Shown in pieces: positions 15,624-25,124 of a stretch of DNA of 44,854 bases; within the stretch, counting starts at the first letter, position 1; every line of letters starts with the position of its first letter. Location of the stretch: positions 1 through 44,854 of the forward strand of contig JAAUQD010000010.1 of assembly GCA_012032815.1 (NCBI GenBank), read 5' to 3'. The notes under the pieces were generated by a model. The model had not been told where the DNA came from and searched no databases. It saw only the letters and a program-made list of their open reading frames with translations. This DNA is from Flammeovirgaceae bacterium (GTDB lineage: Bacteria > Bacteroidota > Bacteroidia > Cytophagales > Cyclobacteriaceae). Made by a program: the position numbers and the translations under genes.

Positions 15624-16732
15624 TTAAACGGCAGCTAGTTGCCGGAGTAGTTGTAGCAATTTTTCTTCTTCCGAATCCCAGGTGGTTGCTTTTGGTAACA
15701 TTTGGTAAAATTTAATTTCTTTTATTTTAGTAATGGTTTGTGCATACTCCGGATTACGAAAGTCGACTCCAATACATGCAGGGTAGGCTATTGCTTCAGC
15801 AAATAATGAGGAGGTGCTATCCATAAAAAAGGGAAGCTGATGGGAGAGGTATTCAAAATATTTAGTTGGTATCCGGTCGAGGGTGTGGGAAGATTCAGGA
15901 TAATGGATGATACCAAAGTCTGCCGCTTTAATGGCAGCAATAATTTGGTCATGAGGAACACGTTGATTTCCACCAACCAATTGGATAAAATCAAATTCAG
16001 CGATCTTATTCTTGATTCGCAGGAGATCTCGATATAAAGCAGTAAAACCGATTATCGTAAAATTGACATTTAAATTATTCTTTTGAAGTCCGATCACGAA
16101 GTCGATAGCTTCGTAGATACCCGTACTTTCTGCAATAGTTCCAGTGAAGATGATTTTAACCGGTTCAGTCAATTTTCTGTTACTTCTTACTGAGTTTCGG
16201 GCTGACTTATTTTCGATAACCGTGAATCGTTCATTAATAAATGGCAATTGTTGACTGTAAACAAATTCGGCCAAAGTAAAATGGGTAACAAAGGGTGCTG
16301 TAATAATCTCCTTAGCTCTAACATAAAGGGCAATAAGAAGTCTGACCGGCAGTGGAAACGCGGATGAATGCCGGATATTCAGGTAGTAATTTTCACGGAC
16401 ATCATAAATAATTTTTGTTCGTGTAAACAATCTTAGAAGTAAAGAAGGCCATAAAAGTTCATGAGTTCCAATAATCAGAAGTGAGGGTTTTAGTTTTAGG
16501 TAAACCCTCATATGTCGGATGCCAGCCAATAATCGACTCAGACTAAGTCTTTTATTAACAGGAATCGAAATAAAGCGAATATGCGTGTGTACGGGTATAT
16601 TAATTACTGAATTTCCAACAAGCACTACATTGACGTTACCTTTGAGGAAATAGATTCAGCAAATTTTTCATACATTCTGGTGTCATCGACCGGCTTCAGT
16701 ACAGAGGCAATGACTATTGTGGGTTTTTTCAT
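15624..16732 (-). CDS. GT-B fold glycosyltransferase (GT4-like), N-terminal frameshift
   Basis: A glycosyltransferase that transfers a sugar from a nucleotide donor. The ORF track starts at 16625 (GTG), but ATG 16732 gives MKKPTIVIASVLKPVDDTRMYEKFAESI, the standard opening, and one extra A at about 16641-16643 joins it to GNVNVVLVGNS. The C-terminal half holds the GT4-like donor site: VKIIFTGTIAESTGIYEAIDF, then IAAIKAADFGIIHYPE and PTKYFEYLSHQLPFF. Full length is about 369 residues. It is divergent from dapD with a 33-base gap. The acceptor and pathway are unknown. No polysaccharide cluster is present. Confidence 0.78.
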
Positions 16733-16765
16733 TTCTTGCTGACGAATTTTAAAAATAGATGAATA

Positions 16766-17577
16766 ATGGAACTCCGTAAAATCATTGAAGAGGCATGGGA
16801 AGACCGAACGAGATTATCAACCGATGATGTCCAATCCGCGATTCGACATGCTATTGAAAAATTAGATAAAGGCAGTCTTCGTGTTGCATCACCGGATGGC
16901 GATAAATGGGTTGTAAATGAATGGATCAAAAAAGCGGTGATTCTGTATTTTCCAATTCAGAAAATGGAAACTCTTGAAATTGGACCGTTTGAGTTTCATG
17001 ATAAAATAGCCTTAAAAAAGAATTACAAAGAACTGGGAGTACGGGTTGTTCCACACGCGATTGCGCGCTATGGATCTTATGTGAGTAAGGGAGTTATCAT
17101 GATGCCCAGCTATGTCAATATAGGTGCTTATGTAGATGAGGGTACGATGGTGGATACCTGGGCAACCGTTGGAAGTTGTGCTCAGATTGGAAAGAACGTG
17201 CACTTGAGCGGAGGAGTGGGCATTGGGGGAGTTCTTGAACCCATTCAAGCAGCACCGGTAATTATAGAAGACAATGCATTCATTGGAAGCCGATGTATTA
17301 TTGTTGAGGGAGTTCGGGTAGGAAAGGAAGCCGTGCTGGGTGCTAATGTTGTTTTGACTGGAAGTTCTAAAATAATTGATGTCACGGGAAAATCTCCAAA
17401 AGAGTATAAAGGATATGTACCCGAAAGGTCAGTGGTTATTCCGGGTTCCTACACGAAGAAATTTGAGGCGGGGGATTATCAGTGCCTTGTGCTTTGATAA
17501 TAGGACAGCGTAAAGAAAGTACCGATAAGAAAACCTCACTCAACGAAGCTTTGCGCGAAAATAACGTATCGGCTTAG
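16766..17577 (+). CDS. dapD: 2,3,4,5-tetrahydropyridine-2,6-dicarboxylate N-succinyltransferase (3' frameshift)
   Basis: DapD succinylates tetrahydrodipicolinate in the succinylase branch of lysine and diaminopimelate synthesis. The N-terminal helical domain (1-95) is followed by left-handed beta-helix hexapeptide repeats (about 100-215), including MMPSYVNIGAYVDEGTMVDTWATVGSCAQIG and HLSGGVGIGGVLEP. The ORF stops early at 17497. One missing G at about 17481 (CAGTG for CAGGTG) restores VPCALIIGQRKESTDKKTSLNEALRENNVSA with a stop at 17577, giving about 270 residues, the normal length. As an essential biosynthetic enzyme it is unlikely to be truncated in reality. Confidence 0.95.
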
Positions 17578-17605
17578 CTGGCACGACCTTTGAATCAGTA
17601 CCTGT

Positions 17606-18442
17606 ATGCGTTATTTTTGGAAAATGAGATGGGTATTTTTACTCGCATTGTCAGGTCTAATGCTGCTTGCTTTCTCGTACAGGACAAAGCAGGTTTCGTA
17701 TCCTGCCATCAGAAACTCAAGTTTTCATAAAGGAGAGGTACTGAATTACAGAGTAAACTTTGGCATTTTCACAGTGGGAAAAGCTACGACCCGTATTGAT
17801 CCTAAAATCCATTCGATCAATTCCCGACCTACCTATAAAGTGGATGCAATCGGAGAAACAAGCGGTATGGTGTCATGGATTACTAAAGTGAATGATGTGT
17901 GGGGTGCATACATTGATACGAGCGCTCTAGTAACGCATGTATCCTATCGTAAAATACGCGAAGGAAGATATAAGAAAGACGAACTCATCACTTTTGATCA
18001 TGAGCAAAATACTGCGGAGGTCAAAGTAAAGGATCAGGAGTCGGGTATTTATAAGGATACCAAGGAGTATAAAACTCCGGAGAATGTTCGTGACCTGGTA
18101 GGCGGGTTTTTATTCTTAAGGGTTATTGAGTTTGAGAAATATAAACAGGGTGACACACTTTCCATTTCCGGTTTTTTTGAAGACACCTCATACAATCTTA
18201 AGATCTTGTATGATGGACGGGAAGTAATTAAAACTTCCTTTGGCAAGGTTCCCTGTTATCGGTTAATACCCATCATGCCGGATAATAAACTGTTTGATGG
18301 AGAGAATTCAATCACCTGCTGGATATCTGATGATAAAAACAAAATTCCGGTTAAAATTCAGGCCAAAATGTTTATTGGAAGTACCGGTATTGAGTTGACC
18401 AGCTTTAGCGGATTACGAAATCCATTCAAAATTTTATACTGA
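17606..18442 (+). CDS. DUF3108 domain-containing protein
   Basis: A 278-residue protein with a membrane anchor or signal sequence (about 8-28, WVFLLALSGLMLLAFSYR) followed by a DUF3108 domain: FHKGEVLNYRVNFGIFTVGKAT, KVNDVWGAYIDTSALVTHVSYRKIREGRYKKDELITFD, and GFLFLRVIEFEKYKQGDTLSISGFFEDTSY. The family is envelope-associated and common in Bacteroidota. Its function is not established. It follows dapD by 28 bases on the same strand, so it may be co-transcribed. No catalytic motif is visible. Confidence 0.8.
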   Translation: MRYFWKMRWVFLLALSGLMLLAFSYRTKQVSYPAIRNSSFHKGEVLNYRVNFGIFTVGKATTRIDPKIHSINSRPTYKVDAIGETSGMVSWITKVNDVWGAYIDTSALVTHVSYRKIREGRYKKDELITFDHEQNTAEVKVKDQESGIYKDTKEYKTPENVRDLVGGFLFLRVIEFEKYKQGDTLSISGFFEDTSYNLKILYDGREVIKTSFGKVPCYRLIPIMPDNKLFDGENSITCWISDDKNKIPVKIQAKMFIGSTGIELTSFSGLRNPFKILY

Positions 18443-18446
18443 TTAT

Positions 18447-18870
18447 CTATTGACCCGGGGTCAGGGTATGATTGGCGGTGAGGATTTCTTTTACCAGCTC
18501 AATGTCCAAGGGCTTTGAAATAAACCCTTTGATTTCTGAATACGATTTTGATTGGGCTATATCCCTGGGATCAATAGAGGAGGTAACCAAATAGATCGCT
18601 ATCTCTTTGCAAACAGTTGATTTCATTTTTCTATAGGAGTCAATGAACATCCATCCATCGGTCACTGGCATATTAAGATCTAACAATAGTATATCGGGTA
18701 ACTTTTCAAACTTGTCGCAATTATTCTTTATTGCATCAAGCGCTTCATCACCGGTCAGGTATTGATGAATCTCGCCTGCCTTATTGGATAATTGCAATAT
18801 TTTTTTTTGCGGTAAATTGATATATCGGATCATCATCTACGATAGCCACTGACATTGCACTTTTATCCAT
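18447..18870 (-). CDS. Single-domain response regulator (CheY-like), frameshifted near N-terminus
   Basis: A receiver domain that would be phosphorylated by the adjacent histidine kinase. Starting at ATG 18870 the peptide reads MDKSAMSVAIVDDDPIYQFTAKK, with the acidic pocket DDD, and then a nine-A run at 18800-18808 (one A too many) shifts the frame into the ORF-track piece, KILQLSNKAGEIHQYLTGDEAL. The phospho-acceptor Asp is in ILLLDLNMPVTDGW and the conserved Lys in GFISKPLD. It has no output domain, about 140 residues in all. Its start overlaps the kinase stop by 8 bases, which fits a two-component operon. The upstream ATG 18855 is an alternative start. Confidence 0.82.
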
Positions 18871-20399
18871 CTGTTTTCTTATTAAAGTTTATTGTAATTG
18901 TTGTTCCCACATTTTCCTTACTTTCCAAAGTAATTTCGCCACCCATCGAATCCACTTGATTCTTAACCATGAAAAGTCCAATTCCCCGGCTATCAGGATG
19001 CCGGTGAAAAGTTTTTCTCATTTTAAAAATCAGATGACCATACTTCTTCAGGTTAATACCAAGTCCATTATCTGAAACCTTAAGCACTACATTGCCATTT
19101 ATTGACTGAGTCTTAAAATGTATTTTAGGTGTTAAATTATGTTGGCGATATTTCAAAGCATTGCTTAAAAGATTTAAGAAAATACTTTCTAAATAAATGT
19201 TAACGTAGTTAACGGTGGGGGCTTGATCAAAGTTTGAGGTTACTATCGCATCGATCTCCGAAATCTTGGCATGAAACATCTGCAATACGCGATTAAACAC
19301 ATCAGAAAATTCCAGTTGTTGACGCTCAATATTTTCGTTTTGTTTAATCTTTAAACTTCGTTCAATTCCTGCATTGTTATTAATAACGATTTGCTTGTCT
19401 GTTGTAGCAATTCGAGAATCTCATCTTTTTCTTCTTGTGTACTGGTTTGCTTTAATAAATCAAGCAGCGTACTGATGTTGCCCACCGGAGATCGGAGATT
19501 GTGAGAAACAATCTGTGTAAATTCTTCCAGTTGATCATTTTTTCGAGTAAGATTTTGTGCAATGGAAGACAGCCTTGTTTTTTCCTGTAGCAAAAGTTGT
19601 TCAGCTTTTTTTCTTTCTGTAATGTCTCTAAACTCGGTTACGCGCACTGTTTTACCTGAGTATGGAATGCTCTTACCCTGCACTTCAAGAAATACTTTTG
19701 ATCCATCCTTTCGTATGCCCTCAACATCATAAGGTTTGTCATGTCCAGATTGAATGTTGTCCATAACCAGCTTCCTATAAATTGGATCAATGAGTTGGAG
19801 GCCATTCATTCCGATGAGTTGGTCAAGAGGGTATCCTGTAATATCCGATAATCCCTGATTCGCATCGATCATTACACCATCCTCATGTATGCATATACCT
19901 CCGAAAGAGGCCTCCTGAAGTCGTTTGAAGCGTGCCTGACTTTCTTTAAGATTTTCTTCATACCTAACCTGATTCGTGATGTCTCGAAAACTCCACACAC
20001 GACCTACAACACGATCGGCAATTCGTTGTGGTTTGGAGTATCGCTGAAATACCCGACTATCCTTAAAGTGAATGATATCTTCGCTTGATAATGTTGGATT
20101 ACTATAAAGATATTTGACTTTTCAAGGAAAAGATCGGGGTCTGTCAGCTGATCAAGCACATGAGCAATTAATTTATTGTCATCTTGCTCACGGACAAGGG
20201 TGGGAGGTATGTGCCATAGTCTTAAAAACTTCTTATTGAAAGCAGATACTTTACCGGTTGAATCAACAACTAAAATTCCATCAGCTGTAGATTCAATTGT
20301 TGCAGTAAGCAATGAAAGAGATTCCTGAAGTTTGTGTTGAGCCGATTTCATTTTGTCCGATTCAACATTTCTTTCATTTAGTACTTTGAAATCACTCAT
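18863..20399 (-). CDS. PAS-domain sensor histidine kinase (two frameshifts, three ORF pieces)
   Basis: One cytoplasmic sensor kinase of about 512 residues is split in three by single-base losses near 20119-20122 and 19353-19355. Joined, it has a coiled N-terminus, PAS1 (ATIESTADGILVVDSTGKVSAFNKKFL), PAS2 with PAC motif (CIHEDGVMIDANQGLSDITG, FRDITERKKAEQLL), the H-box EFTQIVSHNLRSPVGNISTLL with phospho-accepting His, and the ATP-binding N, G1 and G2 boxes (LLSNALKYR, VSDNGLGINL, GIGLFMVKNQVDSMGG). No membrane helices are visible, so it is a soluble PAS sensor. The signal sensed is unknown. It is followed by its likely response regulator. Confidence 0.85.
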
Positions 20400-20593
20400 T
20401 CTAACGGTTTAACATGAATAGTTGAAGTCTGTTCATTTGCACTGCTCACTAAAACGTACTCCATAATTTCATCTCCAAAAGCTCCTAAAAGGTAAGAAGT
20501 TAAGGTGACCTAAAAAGTAATATTTTGGCAAAAAGCTTACTTTGGTTGGAATAAACAGAAAGAAATTACACTTTGTAAAAAAAACTAAAACTT

Positions 20594-20965
20594 ATGCTTA
20601 AAGAATTCAGAGACTTTGCCATGCGGGGTAACGTAATCGACCTGGCCGTTGGCGTTGTAATTGGAACTGCGTTTAATGCCATTGTTACCTCCCTGGTGGG
20701 CGATATTTTTATGCCCATTATAGGAGTTATGACCGGGGGTTTAAATTTTGCCGGTTTGGCCTATTCGACAGGGCAGGCATCCATTGCCTACGGCATGTTT
20801 CTCCAAGCAACTTTTGTGTTTATCATCACTGCTTTTGCCTTGTTTTTAATGATAAAGGGAATTAACAAGATGAAAAGTGACAAGCCAAAACAGCCGGCTG
20901 CACCCGCTGAACCCCCAGCCGATATAAAATTGCTAATTGAAATACGGGATTTATTGAAAAAGTAG
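20594..20965 (+). CDS. mscL: Large-conductance mechanosensitive channel MscL
   Basis: MscL opens under membrane tension to release solutes on osmotic downshock. The 123-residue sequence has the amphipathic N-terminus MLKEFRDFAMRGNVIDLAVGVVIGTAFNAIV, the first pore-lining helix with small residues, the periplasmic loop, a second helix FVFIITAFALFLMIKGIN, and the C-terminal helical bundle PADIKLLIEIRDLLKK. Length and layout are normal. The linker before the C-terminal helix is rich in Pro and Ala. It converges on the dehydrogenase gene with a five-base gap. Confidence 0.96.
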   Translation: MLKEFRDFAMRGNVIDLAVGVVIGTAFNAIVTSLVGDIFMPIIGVMTGGLNFAGLAYSTGQASIAYGMFLQATFVFIITAFALFLMIKGINKMKSDKPKQPAAPAEPPADIKLLIEIRDLLKK

Positions 20966-20969
20966 AATT

Positions 20970-21860
20970 CTATTTTCGGAAACGCGCAGCAACGACTAGA
21001 TCTTTGCTTCCCGCTTTATATTGGTAAAATCCTGATCCGGTTTTTACTCCTTTGTGTCCTGCTAGTACCATATTCACAAGGAGCGGACACGGAGCGTATT
21101 TTGGATTTCCGAATCCCTGATGTAAAACCTGAAGGATAGAGAGGCACACATCTAACCCAATGAAGTCAGCCAATTGCAACGGACCCATAGGATGGGCCAT
21201 TCCCAACTTCATAACAGTATCAATTTCCTCCACACCGGCTACACTTTCATGTAAGCTGTAAACCGCTTCATTTATCATCGGCATAAGAATGCGATTGGCT
21301 ATAAAACCAGGGTAGTCATTTACTTCAACAGGCGTTTTACCTAGTTTCCTGGAAATATCCATGATTGTACTGGTCACTGAATCACTTGTATTATACCCTC
21401 GAATTACCTCTACCAGTTTCATTACGGGTACAGGATTCATAAAATGCATACCTATAACTTTTTCCGGATTTTTAGTTACCGAAGCAATTTTAGTAATAGA
21501 TATCGAGGAGGTATTTGTGGCCAGGATAGCATTGGGCTTACTCGCATCGTCCATTTCTTTAAAGATTTTCAACTTCAAAGACTCGTTTTCTGTTGCTGCC
21601 TCAATGATAAGATCGGCATTGGAAACACCTTCCTTCAAAGTAGTAGTAATTGACAGGTATGCCAATGCTTGTTTTTTTATCTCCTCAGTGATAATTTTTT
21701 TTTCAACCTGCCTTCCCAGATTTTTTTCAATCACCTGCTGTGCTTTTTTTAATGCATCCTCAGAAACATCAATTAAAGAAACAGAGTATCCATGTTGAGC
21801 AAAAACATGTGCAATTCCATTTCCCATTGTACCGGCACCGATAACCGAAATATTTTTCAT
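20970..21860 (-). CDS. 3-hydroxybutyryl-CoA/3-hydroxyacyl-CoA dehydrogenase
   Basis: A 296-residue NAD-dependent dehydrogenase of fatty-acid or butanoate metabolism. The N-terminal Rossmann fold has the dinucleotide motif ISVIGAGTMGNGIAHVFA, then LATNTSSISITKIA and HFMNPVPVMKLVEVI, with the catalytic His of HFMNP. The C-terminal dimerisation domain includes DYPGFIANRILMPMINEAV and LGMAHPMGPLQLADFIGLDV. It is close in size and motifs to Hbd/PaaH. Beta-oxidation against a biosynthetic direction cannot be told here. A TATATTTG promoter element lies about 30 bases upstream, in the divergent gap. Confidence 0.93.
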   Translation of the reverse strand: MKNISVIGAGTMGNGIAHVFAQHGYSVSLIDVSEDALKKAQQVIEKNLGRQVEKKIITEEIKKQALAYLSITTTLKEGVSNADLIIEAATENESLKLKIFKEMDDASKPNAILATNTSSISITKIASVTKNPEKVIGMHFMNPVPVMKLVEVIRGYNTSDSVTSTIMDISRKLGKTPVEVNDYPGFIANRILMPMINEAVYSLHESVAGVEEIDTVMKLGMAHPMGPLQLADFIGLDVCLSILQVLHQGFGNPKYAPCPLLVNMVLAGHKGVKTGSGFYQYKAGSKDLVVAARFRK

Positions 21861-21889
21861 TTCCCTTTGTTAGATATTTTATATTCACA

Positions 21890-21897
21890 CAAATATA
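21890..21897 (-). promoter_or_regulatory. Candidate -7 promoter element for the 3-hydroxyacyl-CoA dehydrogenase
   Basis: The minus strand reads TATATTTG, an exact TAnnTTTG match, about 29 bases before the ATG. The divergent gene begins at 21909, so the region serves both directions. No good -33 element was found. Confidence 0.45.
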
Positions 21898-21908
21898 GTG
21901 CTTAGGAT

Positions 21909-22406
21909 ATGCCAGAAAAGAAACGAATCAAGAACTTATCTACCCGTTGGCTTAAACCCTTTAAAGTTTTGGCCATTGGAATTTATGTTACTTTTTGTTT
22001 AATGCTCCTTTGGATGGTTCTTCAGGAACCCGGCCTAAAGAATATCATTTTCAGCTTACTTCAGTTTGGTATATACTTTTATGGAGGGTATTTCCTAATC
22101 AGGATGTCCGCAAAACTTTATCATGTTGAATTTGATGATGAATTTCTATATGTCCTGTCCAGGAAGCAAGATCTGATCATTCCCCTGGAGAATATTAGGT
22201 CAGTTGAAATTTCAACCTTAGGCGGAACATATAAAGTAAACCTTTTTAACCCGGAACAATTGGGAGCTGAGTTTTACTTTAAGCCTTCCTTATTGTATCC
22301 GCTTAATTATAAGATAAAGGATGCAACGGTAAACTTGCTTAGAAGAAACATTGATTTGGCAAAACGCAAGCAAACAAAGCTTCCTGCAAATGCCTTGATG
22401 AGTTAG
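21909..22406 (+). CDS. Hypothetical membrane protein with two N-terminal helices
   Basis: A 165-residue protein I do not recognise. Two membrane helices lie at about 18-40 and 44-66 (LAIGIYVTFCLMLLWMVL, IIFSLLQFGIYFYGGYFLI), followed by a soluble C-terminal domain with alternating polar and hydrophobic strands (HVEFDDEFLYVLSRKQDLIIPLENIRSVEIS), which resembles a bacterial PH-like domain. The pattern of two helices plus a PH-like domain would fit, but no defining motif is present. It overlaps the ArsC-like gene tail to tail by four bases. The frame is intact. Confidence 0.6.
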   Translation: MPEKKRIKNLSTRWLKPFKVLAIGIYVTFCLMLLWMVLQEPGLKNIIFSLLQFGIYFYGGYFLIRMSAKLYHVEFDDEFLYVLSRKQDLIIPLENIRSVEISTLGGTYKVNLFNPEQLGAEFYFKPSLLYPLNYKIKDATVNLLRRNIDLAKRKQTKLPANALMS

Positions 22407-22813
22407 GCCTGGTATTTTCTCAGGTGCGGAAGAATTTTGCTATCGGATTTTACATTTTCAAGTTTTAGTATGTCAGTTGGCTTCTGACAGAAAACAGCAT
22501 GTCCATTATATATGGCGATGGGTCCTTTAATAAGATGAGGGTAGTGAGACAATACTTCAAGCCATCCATTCATAGTGTACTTGTTTCCAGCCACTTTATT
22601 CTGATAGTCCAGTTGTGATTTATCAAGTAATTTTTTGGGTTCTAGCTTGAGCATGTTTACAATTTCCTTCCAGTACATCGGAGATAACTTCTCCTGAATA
22701 ACATTCACTTCATTCACATTCTTGCAAATCGATAAGGCCATTGCTTTTGTTTGCTTACCGGGGCTCGTTTGCGGGTTATACAGCAAGAACAGTTCATTGT
22801 GATGAAATTGCAT
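22403..22813 (-). CDS. ArsC-family (thioredoxin-fold) protein lacking catalytic Cys
   Basis: A 136-residue protein of the arsenate-reductase-like/Spx thioredoxin fold. It opens LFLLYNPQTSPGKQTKAMALSI, where true ArsC proteins have a nucleophilic Cys (NPxCSxSR). Here the Cys is replaced and no cysteine lies near the site. The C-terminal part HLIKGPIAIYNGHAVFCQKPTDIL matches the RP(L/I)xxxG region loosely. It is probably a Bacteroidota variant with a non-reductase role. I would not call it an arsenate reductase. There is no ars operon around it. Confidence 0.68.
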   Translation of the reverse strand: MQFHHNELFLLYNPQTSPGKQTKAMALSICKNVNEVNVIQEKLSPMYWKEIVNMLKLEPKKLLDKSQLDYQNKVAGNKYTMNGWLEVLSHYPHLIKGPIAIYNGHAVFCQKPTDILKLENVKSDSKILPHLRKYQA

Positions 22814-22864
22814 GGTTGAGGTTTTAACTGAGTGAATTTACAAGAAAATAAACTCAGGGTCAAA

Positions 22865-23247
22865 TCATTGATTCAGAAGCGATTCAATCGTAATTTCCTG
22901 TGAGCGACCCATGGCACTGAATCGTACGACAAGTCCATTGAATGGAGTTTGCTGAGAGCCGCATTCCGAACTGCTCATCGTATAGATGAAGAATTTTTGG
23001 TTTCTCTGGTAAAGTTGAATCTTGTCAGGCTTACCCAACAACTTCATAATTTGACTTTCTGTAAGTTCCAGAAGCTTTTCTTTTGATCAAAAAGATTGTC
23101 AATCATAATTTTCCGATCGCCAAGACATCCGTTCTTGTCGACTTCCCATTTTTTCCCGTCAAAATCTGATAGCTCAGGAAGGGGATGCTGACATCCATTA
23201 AGGATAAAGAGGATGAAAAGAAAACTAATTATTTTGAAGCCTGACAT
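22865..23247 (-). CDS. Small hypothetical lipoprotein (frameshifted into two ORFs)
   Basis: Starting at ATG 23247 the peptide MSGFKIISFLFILFILNGCQ has a lipoprotein signal with lipobox LNGC. A missing base in the T-run at 23081-23084 splits it: adding one restores FDQKEKLLELTESQIMKLLGKPDKIQLYQRNQKFFIYTMSS in one frame through to the stop at 22865. The joined product has about 127 residues. The middle (LTESQIMKLLGKPDKI) resembles SmpA/BamE-like 'bind, then IxxLLGxP' modules. Its start lies 23 bases inside the end of the upstream hydroxylase gene, which suggests coupling. Function unknown. Confidence 0.6.
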
Positions 23248-24451
23248 GTGATGTGGCAAAATAGTACAAAGCAACAGAGATGAACAAATAGCTCATAGAA
23301 ACCAAATGTAGAATTGGTGGCCAGCTCTGGAGTAATGTCAATACGATTAAAAGGATTGGATACAAAATAATTCGGAACCATTCGGCCAGGTAAACCCATT
23401 TTTTATTTTCAAATAAAACACCACAATTAACAACGGTAAAGGAAATGATGATCGTAACCAGTGCCTTTTCGATCATACTAAATTCTGACTGATTGAATAA
23501 AAATAAACCTGTGCCAACTAAACATAAAATGTATTGAAAAAGGACATAATAGTTGAGTTTAAATGAGGCAGGTGTTTCAAATTTTTGATACGTCTCTTTA
23601 GAAACTTCAGGAGCACTTCGGTAGCCTCCCAGGTTTTCCGGCATCCAACCGGGTTTCATAAACAAGTACTTGATTTTGTCTTTCCAGTTTGAAATGCGCT
23701 TCAGGTCTTTACCCATCTCTGCATAATGACTAAAATTTGCCCACACCGCATTCCAACTGTTAATGGGTTTTGTAATTCCATAGGTAGGTCTTTCTTCTTC
23801 GGGTTGAAAAGTACCAAACATCCTGTCCCAGATTATCAGTGTGCCCGCGTGATTTTTATCAATGTACTTAGGATTTCGCCCATGATGCACTCTGTGGTGT
23901 GAAGGTGTGTTCATAAACCACTCCAGAAAGCCAAGCTTGTTTATTGTTTCTGTATGAATCCAAAATTGATATAAGGTGTTGAGTGCTGAGATCAGGACGA
24001 AGTCCAGGGTTTCGAAGCCAATAAGAGCGAGAGGAAGATTAAAAGCAAAAGTCCAGACAACCTGAAAACTGCTTTGCCGAAGGGCAACGGATAGATTGTA
24101 CTCTTCACTTTGGTGATGAACGACATGTCCACCCCAAAAAAGATTTATTTCATGGCTCATCCGGTGAGCCCAGTAATAGGCGAGGTCTACCAGGAAAAAC
24201 AAAGCCACCCAATACATCCAGTTTTTCTCCAGTTGGAAGATGGCAAAGTTGTGAAACAGAATCTCATAAACCCCTATAGCAAGGATTTTCAAAAATAAGC
24301 CTGAGAGTTGCGAGGTCACGCCACAGCTTAAGTTGGCAATGGAGTCGGGCAACCGGTAGAGATTTTTATGAGAAAGTCTTTCAACAACCAGTTCTATCCC
24401 AATTAAAACAAAAAAAATAGGAATAGATAATACGATCGGATTCAGATTCAC
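23225..24451 (-). CDS. Sterol desaturase/fatty acid hydroxylase family membrane protein (alkylglycerol monooxygenase-like)
   Basis: A 408-residue di-iron membrane enzyme with the histidine boxes HRMSHE, HVVHH and HHRVHH, arranged as in the fatty acid hydroxylase superfamily. The first 270 or so residues hold the catalytic part and the C-terminal third adds about four helices, as in alkylglycerol monooxygenase (TMEM195-type) proteins. Such enzymes hydroxylate or cleave lipid chains using O2. Start is GTG, with a TAAATTTG element about 26 bases upstream. It is followed by a small lipoprotein gene overlapping its 3' end. The exact substrate is unknown. Confidence 0.85.
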   Translation of the reverse strand: MNLNPIVLSIPIFFVLIGIELVVERLSHKNLYRLPDSIANLSCGVTSQLSGLFLKILAIGVYEILFHNFAIFQLEKNWMYWVALFFLVDLAYYWAHRMSHEINLFWGGHVVHHQSEEYNLSVALRQSSFQVVWTFAFNLPLALIGFETLDFVLISALNTLYQFWIHTETINKLGFLEWFMNTPSHHRVHHGRNPKYIDKNHAGTLIIWDRMFGTFQPEEERPTYGITKPINSWNAVWANFSHYAEMGKDLKRISNWKDKIKYLFMKPGWMPENLGGYRSAPEVSKETYQKFETPASFKLNYYVLFQYILCLVGTGLFLFNQSEFSMIEKALVTIIISFTVVNCGVLFENKKWVYLAEWFRIILYPILLIVLTLLQSWPPILHLVSMSYLFISVALYYFATSHVRLQNN

Positions 24452-24476
24452 CTGAAAATATTGGTTTATTTGCAGC

Positions 24477-24484
24477 CAAATTTA
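24477..24484 (-). promoter_or_regulatory. Candidate -7 promoter element for the hydroxylase gene
   Basis: The minus strand reads TAAATTTG, matching TAnnTTTG, 26 bases before the GTG start. The divergent gene starts at 24491, so the element overlaps its leader. Confidence 0.4.
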
Positions 24485-24490
24485 AGTACA

Positions 24491-24937
24491 ATGGTTTTAA
24501 AACTATTTAAGGCAGTCTGGTTTATTTCACTATGTGCTGTTATGCTGAACCTCTTATATACCTATGCTTCACTTCCTGAGGTTGTAGCGTTCGAAGAGGT
24601 AAGCAGTGGGGTAGTGGTTGCCCGGGATGGATTATTTTACGGTGTTTTACTTGCTGTCGCAATGGTTAACGTACTTTCCTTCATAATGAAAAAATTCTAC
24701 TCTAGTGGAGAGGATTTTAATACCTGGCTGCATGGATTAATCATTTCATTAAATATTTTCTTTATTGTTTCCATATCGTTCATTGGGCTGTACAATAGTG
24801 GTGAGCGCTTTGATTACAATCGCTTAGGACCACTAATTTTTGGGAGCCTGATCCTTATTGTAATCTGGGCTGCAAGTTGGCCGTCCTATCAATTGTGGAG
24901 GCGGTTAACAGATAAAGCTATAGTTGGAAATAAATAG
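24491..24937 (+). CDS. Hypothetical four-helix membrane protein
   Basis: The ORF track starts at TTG 24461, but ATG 24491 (MVLKLFKAVWFISLCAVML) is the better start because it opens directly with a membrane helix. The product is 148 residues with four hydrophobic segments: 5-25, 47-65, 85-105 and 118-137. A short soluble loop with EVSSGVVVARDGLFYG lies between helices 1 and 2. I do not recognise a family. It lies upstream of parE on the same strand with a 187-base gap. Confidence 0.6.
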   Translation: MVLKLFKAVWFISLCAVMLNLLYTYASLPEVVAFEEVSSGVVVARDGLFYGVLLAVAMVNVLSFIMKKFYSSGEDFNTWLHGLIISLNIFFIVSISFIGLYNSGERFDYNRLGPLIFGSLILIVIWAASWPSYQLWRRLTDKAIVGNK

Positions 24938-25124
24938 ATTGGTCATCTGAATATCAGATAGTTGTATACGATCTGTTCAGAAATAATTGTAGTTCATGTT
25001 TTGGTTGAAACTCTTGACATCACTCTAAAAATTACTTTATTGGTGGAGAGAAATCATTTTTTAGACTTTGGTAATCTCTCAGATTAATTTTTTTATCGGG
25101 TTCACGGTTTCATATTGATCATTT

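Noticed and set aside
22403-22813. Arsenate reductase call
   Set aside because: The nucleophilic Cys is absent and no ars genes are nearby.
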